Source: Nitrobacter sp051912485
GTDB lineage: Bacteria; Pseudomonadota; Alphaproteobacteria; Rhizobiales; Xanthobacteraceae
Direction: 5' to 3'
DNA length: 64,000 bases
Assembly: GCF_051912485.1 (NCBI RefSeq)
Contig: NZ_CP196822.1
Span: 806,001-870,000 of the forward strand
Part shown: in pieces, positions 45,980 through 54,124 of the stretch
Numbering within the stretch: position 1 is the first letter of the stretch
Layout: each line of letters starts with the position of its first letter
The notes under the pieces: generated by a model
Database searches by the model: none
Told to the model about the DNA's origin: nothing
What the model saw: the letters and a program-made list of their open reading frames with translations, nothing else
Translations under genes and position numbers: made by a program

Positions 45980-46393
45980 ATGCGAATTTATGGACCGAAC
46001 GGAACGACGCAGGCGCCGCAGACTGCGACCGCGCGGCGGACAGGTGGAAGCGAATTTTCCCTGCCGGACCTGACCGCGACCACGGAAAACCGCGCCACCA
46101 CGGCGCCGAAGGCCACCGCAACCATCGATGCGCTGCTGGCGTTGCAGGGCGTCGAGGAGGATCCGGTGGAGCGGCGCAAGCGCTCGGTGCAGCGGGGCAG
46201 GAGCGCGCTCGACGTGCTCGACGATCTCAAGATCGGATTGCTGTCCGGCAACTTCGATTCCTCAACAGTGACGCGGCTGCGCGCTGCCGCCGCCAATCTG
46301 AAATCATCCTCGGGCGATGTCGGTCTTGATGCGGTGCTGTCGGAGATCGAACTGCGCGTCGAGGTCGAACTCGCCAAGGCCGGACAATACTGA
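45980..46393 (+). CDS. fliX: Flagellar assembly regulator FliX
   Basis: 137 residues. Variable Ala/Thr-rich first 45 residues, then the conserved helical part IDALLALQGVEEDPVERRKR, ALDVLDDLKIGLLSGN and DAVLSEIELRVEVELAKAG. In Caulobacter FliX couples early basal-body assembly to FlbD activity and hence to sigma-54 class III and IV transcription. Its divergent neighbour flgI has just such a promoter. ATG 45980. Confidence 0.9.
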   Translation: MRIYGPNGTTQAPQTATARRTGGSEFSLPDLTATTENRATTAPKATATIDALLALQGVEEDPVERRKRSVQRGRSALDVLDDLKIGLLSGNFDSSTVTRLRAAAANLKSSSGDVGLDAVLSEIELRVEVELAKAGQY

Positions 46394-46618
46394 GAGCAGC
46401 AAGACGCAACGGTATGGCCCGGGCCGCAATGGCTGCCAGTCGGTTCTCGCAGGATACCAGACCCCCTACGTTCCCCACGCCTGCTGGGTGCTGTTCGCGG
46501 GGTTAGCGCACCGGCCGGTTCCGCTCGGGATCCACCGGTTTTTAGTCCGGGAGGGCGTAAAAGGTCGGAATTCCGACGCCCGGAGCCATCAGAGACACGG
46601 TCTTTCGGCGCGGCGATA

Positions 46619-46647
46619 TTGTCTGTCACGAACGGCCGCTATATAAG
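46619..46647 (+). promoter_or_regulatory. Housekeeping-type promoter, probably for dksA
   Basis: TTGTCT (46619-46624), 17 bp, TATAAG (46642-46647); leader of about 55 nt to dksA. The rest of the 317-bp gap from 46394 has no gene or RNA that I recognise. Confidence 0.5.
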
Positions 46648-46710
46648 CTCCGCCGCAGCCGGACCGTCCGGCCACAGCCGAGCCGGCCGGCGCCTTGCAC
46701 GGACTATGGA

Positions 46711-47127
46711 ATGCATTTGGAAAAGCTGAAGAATTACAGGCCCTCCGAAAAAGAGCCGTTCATGAACGAGCGCCAGCGCGAGTATTTCCGCGCCAAGCTG
46801 CTAGCATGGAAGGACGAGATTCTTCGTGAATCGAAGGTCACGCTGCAGACGCTTCAGGAAGAGAACGTCAATCATCCCGATCTCGCGGATCGCGCGTCGT
46901 CGGAAACCGACCGGGCCATCGAACTGCGAGCCCGCGACCGGCAGCGCAAGCTAATTTCCAAGATCGATGCCGCCTTGCAGCGGATCGAGGACAACACCTA
47001 CGGTTATTGCGAGGAAACCGGCGAGCCGATTTCGCTGAAGCGCCTTGAGGCGCGCCCGATCGCGACGCTCTCGGTCGAGGCCCAGGAGCGCCACGAAAAG
47101 CGCGAAAAGATTTATCGGGACGAGTAG
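46711..47127 (+). CDS. dksA: RNA polymerase-binding transcription factor DksA
   Basis: 138 residues. Coiled-coil part FRAKLLAWKDEILRESKVTL, with the DxxDxA tip as PDLADRASSETDRA, and C-terminal region YGYCEETGEPISLKRLEARP. Works with ppGpp in the secondary channel of RNA polymerase. Of the four zinc cysteines only the first remains: the pattern is C-x2-T and later S-x2-A, as known for several alphaproteobacterial DksA proteins that function without a complete zinc finger. Confidence 0.93.
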   Translation: MHLEKLKNYRPSEKEPFMNERQREYFRAKLLAWKDEILRESKVTLQTLQEENVNHPDLADRASSETDRAIELRARDRQRKLISKIDAALQRIEDNTYGYCEETGEPISLKRLEARPIATLSVEAQERHEKREKIYRDE

Positions 47128-47167
47128 GAACTTGCGGTCCTGAGAGACGGCTGTCTCGACAGGCCTG

Positions 47168-49090
47168 CTACCGGAACATCTCCCGCTGCTCATCGGTCAG
47201 TCCGGCGAGCACCTGTCTGGCGTGGCTGTAACCCGCCGCAACCATCTCCTCGAAACGACTCCAGTCCAGCAGGCGACCGTCAGGAACGCGCGGCTGGAAC
47301 AACAGGTCAGTAAACTTTCCCATCGCCCTCTGCTTCGAGAGCGAGGTGATGAAGGACGATCGCAGCATCGTCTCCGGCACACTCGGCAGAGGATAGCGTC
47401 GCTTCGCGCGCGGTCTGAGCTTGTCGCGCAGCAGCGCGAGCGTTCCCGGCACACAGTCGATGTCGAATACCTGCTCGCGGTTGACAGAGAGGTCGACGCC
47501 GATGATGCGGCCGGCGCCGAGCTGGGCCATCACATCGACCGGAAAATTGTTGAACGTGCTGCCGTCATACATCATGTGTCCGCCGACGAAGACCGGCGGC
47601 AGCGCGCCGGGGATCGCGTAACTCGCGCCGACGTTGCGGGTGAGGTCGCCGCGCAGCAGCGTGGCTTCGCGGCCGGTCGAGAAGTCCGATGCCATGGTGA
47701 AAAAGGTGGTCCAGCAATCCTCGCTGTCGACGGCGTCCAGGCCGGTGGCGTCGCGCACGGCTTGCGTCATCGCGCTGCGCGTGCGTGCGCCCTTGATCAG
47801 CGAAACCAGCGGGATGAAGTTGTAGTCGCCGGTGACGTTACCCATCGGGTGCTCGAGAAACGCCTTGCGGACAGCGGCTTCGACCTCGTCCGCGCTGCGA
47901 CCGAGCGCCAGCACCAGACCCATGACCGCGCCGATCGAGCTGCCCCCGATCATGTCGACGGGTATGCCAGCCTCTTCCAGTGCCTTGATGACGCCGACAT
48001 GGGCGAAGCCGCGCGCGCCACCGCCCGACAGCACGAGCCCGATGCCGCGTCCGGAGACGATGCGTGCGATGCGAGCCATGTCGCGGGGTCGTTGCGGGCG
48101 AATGTGAAAGTGCCGCGCGGCCGGCCGCGCATCCAGCCATCGTGCCGTGTCGGTTGGAATTGTCGTATCAGCCTTGTGCAGCAGGATCAGCGTCTGCCGT
48201 GCAATCGAGATGGGCGCCGCGGAGGAGAGGCATGCCCGCTCGACAGCGGACGGAGCGGGATTGTCGCCGGGATCGGCAAGCAACAGAATCTCGTCGGCAT
48301 GACGCAGGCAGAATCGGGTCCATGCGGTGTCGTGGCCGTCGGCTGCGAGATACACCGCGCGGCTCCGTGCCTCGATCTCGTCGATATGGTCGGCAAGCGC
48401 ATCGTGGCGCCGCCCCACCGGGTGAGCCGGGGCGGTGCCAAAGCGTTCGGCGATGTCACCGGCGGTGACCACCGTCACCGGCCTGGCCTGCGCGGCTTGC
48501 ACGTCGCGCAGGCTTTGCGCGAAATCGGCGGCATCCAACCCGGACGTGATCGGCAGGATGCAGATGTTCACCGGAACCGGCGGCGCCTGGCGTTCGCGCT
48601 CGTGGTGGCGAAATCGCCGGATCACGATCCGCATCATCGACGTTTCGATTTCGGGATCCTGCATGATCGCGCGCTCGATCATCGCGCGCGTCACCTTGAC
48701 CAGCAGGGTATCGCGCACCGCGACAATGGTCGCCGAGCGCGGTTCGCCGGTGAACAGCGCGAGTTCGCCGATGGTTTCACCGCGCCCGATCTCGCTGAGA
48801 ATTTTTCGAGCGCCCGATTCGGTTTCGGAAAAGGCGTGGAGCCGTCCGGACAGGACGAAGTAGACATCGTCGCTGATGTCACCCTGGCGCAGCAGTGTCG
48901 CACCAGAGGCGAGATCGACATATTCGGCCTCGGACTGGATGGTACACAGGATCCCGGCGTTGTCGGACGCGAAGTAGTTGCGAAGTACGGTCTGGAGCAG
49001 CGCCTCGCGTTGCTGAAGATCGGGATCGGGTTTCGGCGTCAAACCGCAACTCCTTGCGACAAGATACTTTCGCGAACTCAAGCCGACCAA
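47168..49090 (-). CDS. Patatin-like phospholipase with N-terminal cyclic-nucleotide-binding domain
   Basis: 640 residues. Residues 40-160 form a cNMP-binding domain (GATLLRQGDISDDVYFVLSG, GRGETIGELALFTGEPRSAT); 170-330 resemble the linker of neuropathy-target-esterase-like proteins; 345-640 is patatin with oxyanion loop LSGGGARGFAHVGV, nucleophile GGSSIG and YDGSTFNNFP carrying the dyad Asp. A membrane-associated lysophospholipase/esterase activity is expected, possibly regulated by a nucleotide. Convergent with dksA, 40 bp apart. Confidence 0.9.
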   Translation of the reverse strand: MVGLSSRKYLVARSCGLTPKPDPDLQQREALLQTVLRNYFASDNAGILCTIQSEAEYVDLASGATLLRQGDISDDVYFVLSGRLHAFSETESGARKILSEIGRGETIGELALFTGEPRSATIVAVRDTLLVKVTRAMIERAIMQDPEIETSMMRIVIRRFRHHERERQAPPVPVNICILPITSGLDAADFAQSLRDVQAAQARPVTVVTAGDIAERFGTAPAHPVGRRHDALADHIDEIEARSRAVYLAADGHDTAWTRFCLRHADEILLLADPGDNPAPSAVERACLSSAAPISIARQTLILLHKADTTIPTDTARWLDARPAARHFHIRPQRPRDMARIARIVSGRGIGLVLSGGGARGFAHVGVIKALEEAGIPVDMIGGSSIGAVMGLVLALGRSADEVEAAVRKAFLEHPMGNVTGDYNFIPLVSLIKGARTRSAMTQAVRDATGLDAVDSEDCWTTFFTMASDFSTGREATLLRGDLTRNVGASYAIPGALPPVFVGGHMMYDGSTFNNFPVDVMAQLGAGRIIGVDLSVNREQVFDIDCVPGTLALLRDKLRPRAKRRYPLPSVPETMLRSSFITSLSKQRAMGKFTDLLFQPRVPDGRLLDWSRFEEMVAAGYSHARQVLAGLTDEQREMFR

Positions 49091-49237
49091 GCATAGTTCA
49101 GAAAGCCGGTAGATGAACGAAATTCTTGCCGCGGCCTAGACTCATCACCGCATGGGATGACGATTCAATCGAACCACATCCTGATCCTGGAGCTGGGTGT
49201 GACGCCGAGGTGATTAGACGTGGAGAGCCGGTTTCAC

Positions 49238-49519
49238 TTACCGCCCGACCCTGCCGGGAAATCCGGGCGCGATGGGGCTGTCGCCACTCAGACCGCTCGG
49301 CACCGCGCCGGTGCCGATGGTTCCAGGCCGCGATGTGTTCGGCACGCCCGGTTGATTGACCACGCTGGTATTGAGGGGCGGTGACGGCGTTGGCGCGATG
49401 ACGGGCGCGGATGGCATTTGGCTCAATGTGTGGACTTTGCGGTGGCGGGCCTGTGCCGCGTCCAACATCCCGGTCAGGCAGACGGCAATGACAAGCAGGA
49501 TGCGGATGGTGAGGGTCAT
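49238..49519 (-). CDS. Small secreted Pro-rich hypothetical protein
   Basis: 93 residues. Signal peptide MTLTIRILLVIAVCLTGMLD ending near AAQA, then a Pro/Ser/Gly-rich mature part of about 70 residues (IAPTPSPPLNTSVVNQPGVP) without cysteines. No family recognised. The low-complexity mature part suggests a periplasmic or surface linker-type peptide. Confidence 0.6.
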   Translation of the reverse strand: MTLTIRILLVIAVCLTGMLDAAQARHRKVHTLSQMPSAPVIAPTPSPPLNTSVVNQPGVPNTSRPGTIGTGAVPSGLSGDSPIAPGFPGRVGR

Positions 49520-49659
49520 TGGACGCTCCGGTCGTCTTCAGTGCGGAATACTACGCATATATATCGATCCAAGTCGCGCCGGGCAGACCGGGTTTCATTA
49601 AATTTCGTTGATTGTCCCCTCGAACGAACGATGCCTGATCTGCTTTCCGCAAATAGACA

Positions 49660-49690
49660 CGGCCTCCGGCAGGGGAGCCGCCGGAGGCCG
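49660..49690 (-). terminator. Stem-loop after flgH
   Basis: Perfect 11-bp arms CGGCCTCCGGC / GCCGGAGGCCG around a nine-base loop, 84 bp beyond the flgH stop in its direction of transcription. The following T-run is weak, so termination is probable rather than certain. Confidence 0.55.
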
Positions 49691-49773
49691 CAATGCCGGA
49701 CGATGCATGGCATCGCCGGGTCGTCACCGCCTCACGCCCGAGTTCGCGAGACGGCGGGGAGCTGGGTAAAGAG

Positions 49774-50532
49774 CTAGAACGGCAGCAGCACGTCCATCAC
49801 CTGTTGACCGTAGCGCGGTTGTTGGACGTCGCTGATCTGGCCGCGGCCGCCGTAGGAGATGCGGGCCTGCGCGATCTTGCTGGAGTCGATGGTGTTGTCG
49901 CTCTGGATATCTTCGGGCCGCACGATGCCTGCGACGATCAATTCGCGGATTTCAAGATTGACGCGGATTTCCTGCTTGCCTTCCACCACGAGGTTGCCGT
50001 TCGGCAGCACCTGGGTAACGACGGCGGCGACGCTGGTCTGCAGGTTCTCCTGCCGTTGCACCGACCCCTTGCCGTCGCTCGAGGCGGTGGAGTCGGCGGT
50101 CAGAATGCGGCCCGGCAGTATCGAGGTCTTTAAATTGCCGATGGTCTTGCTGCCAATGAAATCGGTGATGCCGGAGTCTTCCTTGTTGGTACGGCTGCGC
50201 TGGGTCTCGTTGGCGATGTTGGCCTTGTCTGTGAAGTTCACGGTGACGGTCAGGAGGTCGCCGACCCGCGCGGCGCGCTGATCCTTGAAGAATGCACGCG
50301 AGCCATTCCGCCACAGCGAGTTGGCGTTGTAGGACGCCAATTCCGGCTTCGGCATCGGCATCTGCACGGGCTTGTAGCCGGGCTGCGTCGTCGGATTGTC
50401 GATCGCGGTCAGTTTGGGTGACTCACCAATCTGCGAAAGGCGATCGATGGACGAGCAACCGCTGGCAAGGCCGGCAGCCGCCAACAGCGAGCCGGTCAGA
50501 ACGATGCGGTTGATGTTCGTGGACTTCAACAT
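49774..50532 (-). CDS. flgH: Flagellar L-ring protein FlgH
   Basis: 252 residues. Lipoprotein signal with lipobox LASGC, so the mature protein is anchored in the outer membrane. Conserved SLWRNGSRAFFKDQRAARVG, DLLTVTVNFTDKANIANETQ and QYGQ-type end seen as RYGQQVMDVLLPF. Forms the outer-membrane bushing of the rod. Last gene of flgF-flgG-flgA-flgH; five bases after flgA. Confidence 0.95.
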   Translation of the reverse strand: MLKSTNINRIVLTGSLLAAAGLASGCSSIDRLSQIGESPKLTAIDNPTTQPGYKPVQMPMPKPELASYNANSLWRNGSRAFFKDQRAARVGDLLTVTVNFTDKANIANETQRSRTNKEDSGITDFIGSKTIGNLKTSILPGRILTADSTASSDGKGSVQRQENLQTSVAAVVTQVLPNGNLVVEGKQEIRVNLEIRELIVAGIVRPEDIQSDNTIDSSKIAQARISYGGRGQISDVQQPRYGQQVMDVLLPF

Positions 50533-50537
50533 GAACG

Positions 50538-51656
50538 TTACTCGGATTTTGGAGATACAGGCACGCTGTCGCTGATGGAGTCTGGAGATGATGCAGCGGC
50601 CATTGCCGGCGCTTCGGTAACCGGCGCGGCGCTCGCCAGCCTGTGCGGGGCGATCAGCGCGGCCGGAGAAATCGACACCTGGCCGCGCCCGACCACCACA
50701 CCGGATACCGTGCGTTTCGATTGCAGGTTGAGAACGCTGACGATGTCGCCTTCGGTGCCGGCCTCAGTCGCCTTGCCGCGCACGGTGAGATAGATTCCCG
50801 CGGCCTGGTAGATCAGGGTCACGGCCTGGTCGCGTTGCACTAGATCCGGTTTGGTCAGGTCGGCGCCGTGCAGCGCCTGACCCGCGCGCATTTGCCGACG
50901 CGTTTGCATCCCGATGACATGGTCGCGGCCTGCGGCGTCGTTGCGCAGCTCGGTCTTCGGACGGCGCTCTATCACCACATCGGAGAATTTCAGCAGCGTG
51001 TTGCGCTCGACGTCGCGGGCCAGCACCGCGGCCTCGACGGTCTCGATCGCGGTACCGGTGAAGCGCAGGCGAGCCGGCGCGGCGCCGGAGTCGTTGCCTA
51101 CTTCGAGCGTGACGTCGAAGCGTCCGTTGCGCGGATCGAACCGGGTCACGACCGGTTTGATGGCTCCGTCGTTCGTTGCATCGAGATGAACTGTCCGAAG
51201 CTCAGTGTCGAAGGTCAGCGACAGATCCTTTGCGTCGCCGAGCCCGTTGCGGTGCTCTAGCGCGACGGCGATCTGCAGTTCGATATCGTCGGCATCGAGG
51301 GTGCGCGCGAGCCGCGTCACGGCGACGTTGTGGATGCCGTGAGTATCGACTCCGATCACCTGATGCGCGCGGAGAGCGTCGAGCACCTGGGTAGCCGGCA
51401 GGGTGCCGGTAGTGCCGGGATCGGGCGCGCGGTAGATCGCGATCTGTGCAGCGGCGCCGGCGTTATCGATGACGTCGCCGATCCGCACCACCTCGCCCGT
51501 GATGTTGACGTTGGCGCGCAGCAGAGGGACCGGAATTGCGGCCGCTGTCTGGATCGCATTCGCCATGACTAGGGGCGGAACCGCGTCGTTTGCGGCCAGC
51601 GCCGGAGCGGACACTGCCAGCAGCACGACGGCGACGAGGACGGAGCGGGCGGCCAT
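50538..51656 (-). CDS. flgA: Flagellar P-ring assembly chaperone FlgA
   Basis: 372 residues from ATG 51656 (GGAG seven bases upstream; TTG 51662 is also in frame). Signal peptide ending near APALA. The C-terminal SAF/FlgA domain shows DVVIERRPK, GMQTRRQMRAGQALHGADL and AVTLIYQAAGIYLTVRGKA. A first half of about 190 residues with NITGEVVRIGDVIDNAG is the N-terminal chaperone region. Helps FlgI polymerise in the periplasm. Pro/Ser-rich tail of 45 residues. In an operon between flgG and flgH. Confidence 0.9.
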   Translation of the reverse strand: MAARSVLVAVVLLAVSAPALAANDAVPPLVMANAIQTAAAIPVPLLRANVNITGEVVRIGDVIDNAGAAAQIAIYRAPDPGTTGTLPATQVLDALRAHQVIGVDTHGIHNVAVTRLARTLDADDIELQIAVALEHRNGLGDAKDLSLTFDTELRTVHLDATNDGAIKPVVTRFDPRNGRFDVTLEVGNDSGAAPARLRFTGTAIETVEAAVLARDVERNTLLKFSDVVIERRPKTELRNDAAGRDHVIGMQTRRQMRAGQALHGADLTKPDLVQRDQAVTLIYQAAGIYLTVRGKATEAGTEGDIVSVLNLQSKRTVSGVVVGRGQVSISPAALIAPHRLASAAPVTEAPAMAAASSPDSISDSVPVSPKSE

Positions 51657-51667
51657 GCTCAAGCTCC

Positions 51668-52456
51668 TTACCGGAACAGCGCGGATGCGGATTGCAGCAT
51701 CTGATCGGCGGCGCTGATGACCTTGGCGTTCATCTCGTAGGCGCGCTGCGCTGCGATCAGGTCGGAGATTTCGGAGACCACCTCGACGTTGGCCTGTTCG
51801 AGGTTGCTCTGCTGCATGTCGCCGTAACCGTCGATGTTGGCGACGCCGTCCTGCGGCGGCCCGGAGGCGGGCGTCTCGGTGAAGTTGTTGTCGCCGACCG
51901 GCTGCAAGCCGGCCTTGTTGACGAAGCGGGTCAGGCCGATCTGGCCGAGCACCGTCGGCGTCGTCGAGCCCGGCAGCGTTACCGAAACCTGGCCTTGGGC
52001 GTTGATGGTGATGCCGGACGAGTTTTGCGGGATCGTGATCGTCGGCTGCACCGGATTGCCCTGCGCGTTGACGATGCGGCCCTGGTTGTCCATCTGGAAC
52101 GTGCCGTCGCGGGTATACTGATAGGTGCCGTCCGGCATCTGGATCTTGAAGAAGCCTTCGCCGCGGATGGCGATGTCGAGATCGTTGCCGGTCATGGACA
52201 GCGTGCCCTGACTCATCAATCGTGGCGTGCCGACGGTCTTGACGCCGCCGCCGAGATCGATGCCAACCGGCAGGATGGTGCCTTGATCCGAGGCCTGCGC
52301 GCCGACGCGGCGGACGTGGTCGTAGATCAGGTCCTGAAACGCGGCCCGCTGTTTCTTGTAGCCGGTGGTGCGCAGGTTCGCGATGTTGTTGGAGATGACC
52401 TGGACGTTCAGCTCCTGAGCCGCCATTCCGGTTGCTGCCGTATAAAGAGCACGCAT
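51668..52456 (-). CDS. flgG: Flagellar distal rod protein FlgG
   Basis: 262 residues, exactly the usual size. RALYTAATGMAAQELNVQVI with NNIANLRTTGYKK at the N-terminus and NVEVVSEISDLIAAQRAYEM plus MLQSASALFR at the C-terminus are diagnostic. Builds the distal rod through the P and L rings. AAGGAA site before ATG 52456; 11 bases separate it from flgF. Confidence 0.96.
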   Translation of the reverse strand: MRALYTAATGMAAQELNVQVISNNIANLRTTGYKKQRAAFQDLIYDHVRRVGAQASDQGTILPVGIDLGGGVKTVGTPRLMSQGTLSMTGNDLDIAIRGEGFFKIQMPDGTYQYTRDGTFQMDNQGRIVNAQGNPVQPTITIPQNSSGITINAQGQVSVTLPGSTTPTVLGQIGLTRFVNKAGLQPVGDNNFTETPASGPPQDGVANIDGYGDMQQSNLEQANVEVVSEISDLIAAQRAYEMNAKVISAADQMLQSASALFR

Positions 52457-52468
52457 AATCTGGTTTCC

Positions 52469-53236
52469 TTATGCCGGAACGTCGGCGAGTTTTTCGATGG
52501 CCGATCTTTGCAGGTCGCTTTGCTGTTGCAGCAGGGTAGCCATCTGCGTGTAGGCGCGGGACACCTCGACCATGCGGCTCATCTCGGTCACTGCGCTGAC
52601 GTTGGAGCGCTCGATGAAGCCCTGGCGGACACGCGCGGTGGTGTCAGGCTGGGCGGTGTTGCCTTCGCCCGCGGCGTAGAGGTTGGAGCCCTCTTTGAGC
52701 AGCTTCTGCGCCTGCGTGAAGGAGACCAGCCGCAGCTTGCCGCGGATCGAGTCGGCCGCGTTGTTGGTGCCCTCGATCACGGTCACGGTGCCGTCGTCGG
52801 AGATCGCGATGTCGTGGTCGGTCTGCTGGAATGTGATCGGCCCGTTGGAGCCGAGCACTGGATTGCCTGCGGCCGTCACCAGTTGTCCCTGTGGATTGAT
52901 CTGCAGCCCGCCGTCGCGGGTGTAGCGCTCACCGGCTGCTGTCTGAACCACCAGGAACGCCTTGCCGTCGATGGCGACATCGAGCGGGCTCTTCGTCTGC
53001 TCGGTCGAGCCGCCAGCGAAATCGTGAAAGCTGGCGCGGTCCTGGACGAAGCTCAGGCGGCGGTCGCCGCCGACGAAGTTGTCTTCGTGCGCGCCCGGCA
53101 TCAGGTATTCTTCGAACAGCGAGCGGTCGGCCTTGTAGCCGTTGGTGTTGACGTTCGCGACGTTGTTCGCAACGACATCCATCTGCCGTTCGAGCATCAT
53201 CTGCCGCGACAGTCCGATGAGGAGCGTATTCTCCAT
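52469..53236 (-). CDS. flgF: Flagellar proximal rod protein FlgF
   Basis: 255 residues. MENTLLIGLSRQMMLERQMD with NNVANVNTNGYKAD at the N-terminus; C-terminal NVSAVTEMSRMVEVSRAYTQ. Proximal rod component. First gene of flgF-flgG-flgA-flgH, with GGGGAG upstream and a sigma-54 promoter about 100 bp upstream. Confidence 0.95.
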   Translation of the reverse strand: MENTLLIGLSRQMMLERQMDVVANNVANVNTNGYKADRSLFEEYLMPGAHEDNFVGGDRRLSFVQDRASFHDFAGGSTEQTKSPLDVAIDGKAFLVVQTAAGERYTRDGGLQINPQGQLVTAAGNPVLGSNGPITFQQTDHDIAISDDGTVTVIEGTNNAADSIRGKLRLVSFTQAQKLLKEGSNLYAAGEGNTAQPDTTARVRQGFIERSNVSAVTEMSRMVEVSRAYTQMATLLQQQSDLQRSAIEKLADVPA

Positions 53237-53337
53237 CGGTGGTTCTCCCCTTGAGGACCCGCGTTAAGCCCTCCCAGGCCGTTGGCGGATCGTTTCGAAC
53301 CTCGAGCTCTCCCAAGCATGCGGTTCGCTTAAGGGAA

Positions 53338-53354
53338 TAGCGAAAGCCGTGCCA
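53338..53354 (-). promoter_or_regulatory. Sigma-54 promoter of the flgF operon
   Basis: Minus-strand TGGCACG-GCTT-TCGCTA: perfect -24 element, GG-N10-GC spacing, one change in the -12 element. Leader of about 90 nt. Closely matches the promoter of flgI. Confidence 0.8.
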
Positions 53355-53410
53355 AGTCAGAAAAACATGACTTTACAATTAGTTATAAAAAAGCATGAGG
53401 CGGGGGAGGG

Positions 53411-53446
53411 CGGCAATAAGGTCTTGTTGACCATACTGACCCGGCA
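53411..53446. promoter_or_regulatory. Two CGGCAA half-sites, possible FlbD region
   Basis: CGGCAATAAG at 53411 and CGGCAAAATC at 53442, 31 bp apart (three turns), about 60-90 bp upstream of the flgF sigma-54 promoter. Half-sites only, so less certain than the full inverted repeats. Confidence 0.4.
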
Positions 53447-53461
53447 AAATCTTCCTAGCGT

Positions 53462-53489
53462 ATGGTTAAAGAAAGAAACCATTAACCAT
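53462..53489. promoter_or_regulatory. Paired CtrA-type octamers upstream of fliL
   Basis: ATGGTTAA at 53462-53469 and its inverse TTAACCAT at 53482-53489 form an inverted pair 12 bp apart, about 110-140 bp before fliL. In Caulobacter fliLM is a CtrA-controlled class II operon. The 363-bp gap thus seems to hold regulation for both divergent operons. Confidence 0.5.
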
Positions 53490-53599
53490 TGCGAACCTAG
53501 TGTTAATGCGAACGGGGCGCGTGTGCGCCGGGCGCATGTGTTTTGCGTATCTGGCCTGCTCGGCGGCATCGGACCGACCTGTTGACGGGCGAACTGACG

Positions 53600-54097
53600 A
53601 TGGCAGAGAGCGATCAGACCGAGAAAGCGGCAGCCGAGGGCGACGCGGCGCCTGCTTCCAAGAAGAAGAAATTGATTCTGATCGTCGCGGCCGTCGCGGT
53701 GCTTTGTCTGGTCGGCGGTGGCGGCACCTGGTTCTTCTTCTTCCGCCATCACGGCGATGAAAGCCATGCGGAAGCCCCGCCGCCCAAGCCGCCGGCCTTC
53801 GTCGAAGTCCCGGACATGCTGGTCAACCTGGTCGGGGCGCCGGGCGAGCGGGTGCAATATCTCAAGGTGAAGGTTGTTCTCGAGGTCAAGGACGAGCCGC
53901 AGGTCGAGAAGATCAAGCCCGCGCTGCCGCGGGTCACCGATCTCTTTCAGACCTATATGCGCGAGCTACGCCCCAGCGATCTCAATGGTTCGGCCGGGCT
54001 GTTTCGCCTGAAGGAAGAACTGACCAAGCGGGTCAACACGGTGATCTCGCCCAGTCATGTCAATGCCGTGCTGTTCAAGGAAGTCGTCATTCAGTGA
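53600..54097 (+). CDS. fliL: Flagellar basal-body-associated protein FliL
   Basis: 165 residues from ATG 53600. Short cytoplasmic lead with KKKK, one membrane helix (about 25-48, LILIVAAVAVLCLVGGGG), then the periplasmic stomatin-like domain with PDMLVNLVGAPGERVQYLKV and RVNTVISPSHVNAVLFKEVV. Supports stator function at the motor. Start of fliL-fliM-DUF6468-motE. The frame is open to 53543 but the added residues look random. Confidence 0.93.
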   Translation: MAESDQTEKAAAEGDAAPASKKKKLILIVAAVAVLCLVGGGGTWFFFFRHHGDESHAEAPPPKPPAFVEVPDMLVNLVGAPGERVQYLKVKVVLEVKDEPQVEKIKPALPRVTDLFQTYMRELRPSDLNGSAGLFRLKEELTKRVNTVISPSHVNAVLFKEVVIQ

Positions 54098-54124
54098 CGG
54101 CGTAGGGCGCTGGGGATCTCGGTC

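Noticed and set aside
46394..46618. Possible structured RNA or tRNA between fliX and dksA
   Set aside because: Several short GC-rich hairpins occur but no tRNA cloverleaf, SRP, 6S or tmRNA signature could be recognised.
47222..49096. 624-codon plus-strand frame
   Set aside because: Antisense to the patatin/cNMP protein, whose motifs are complete.
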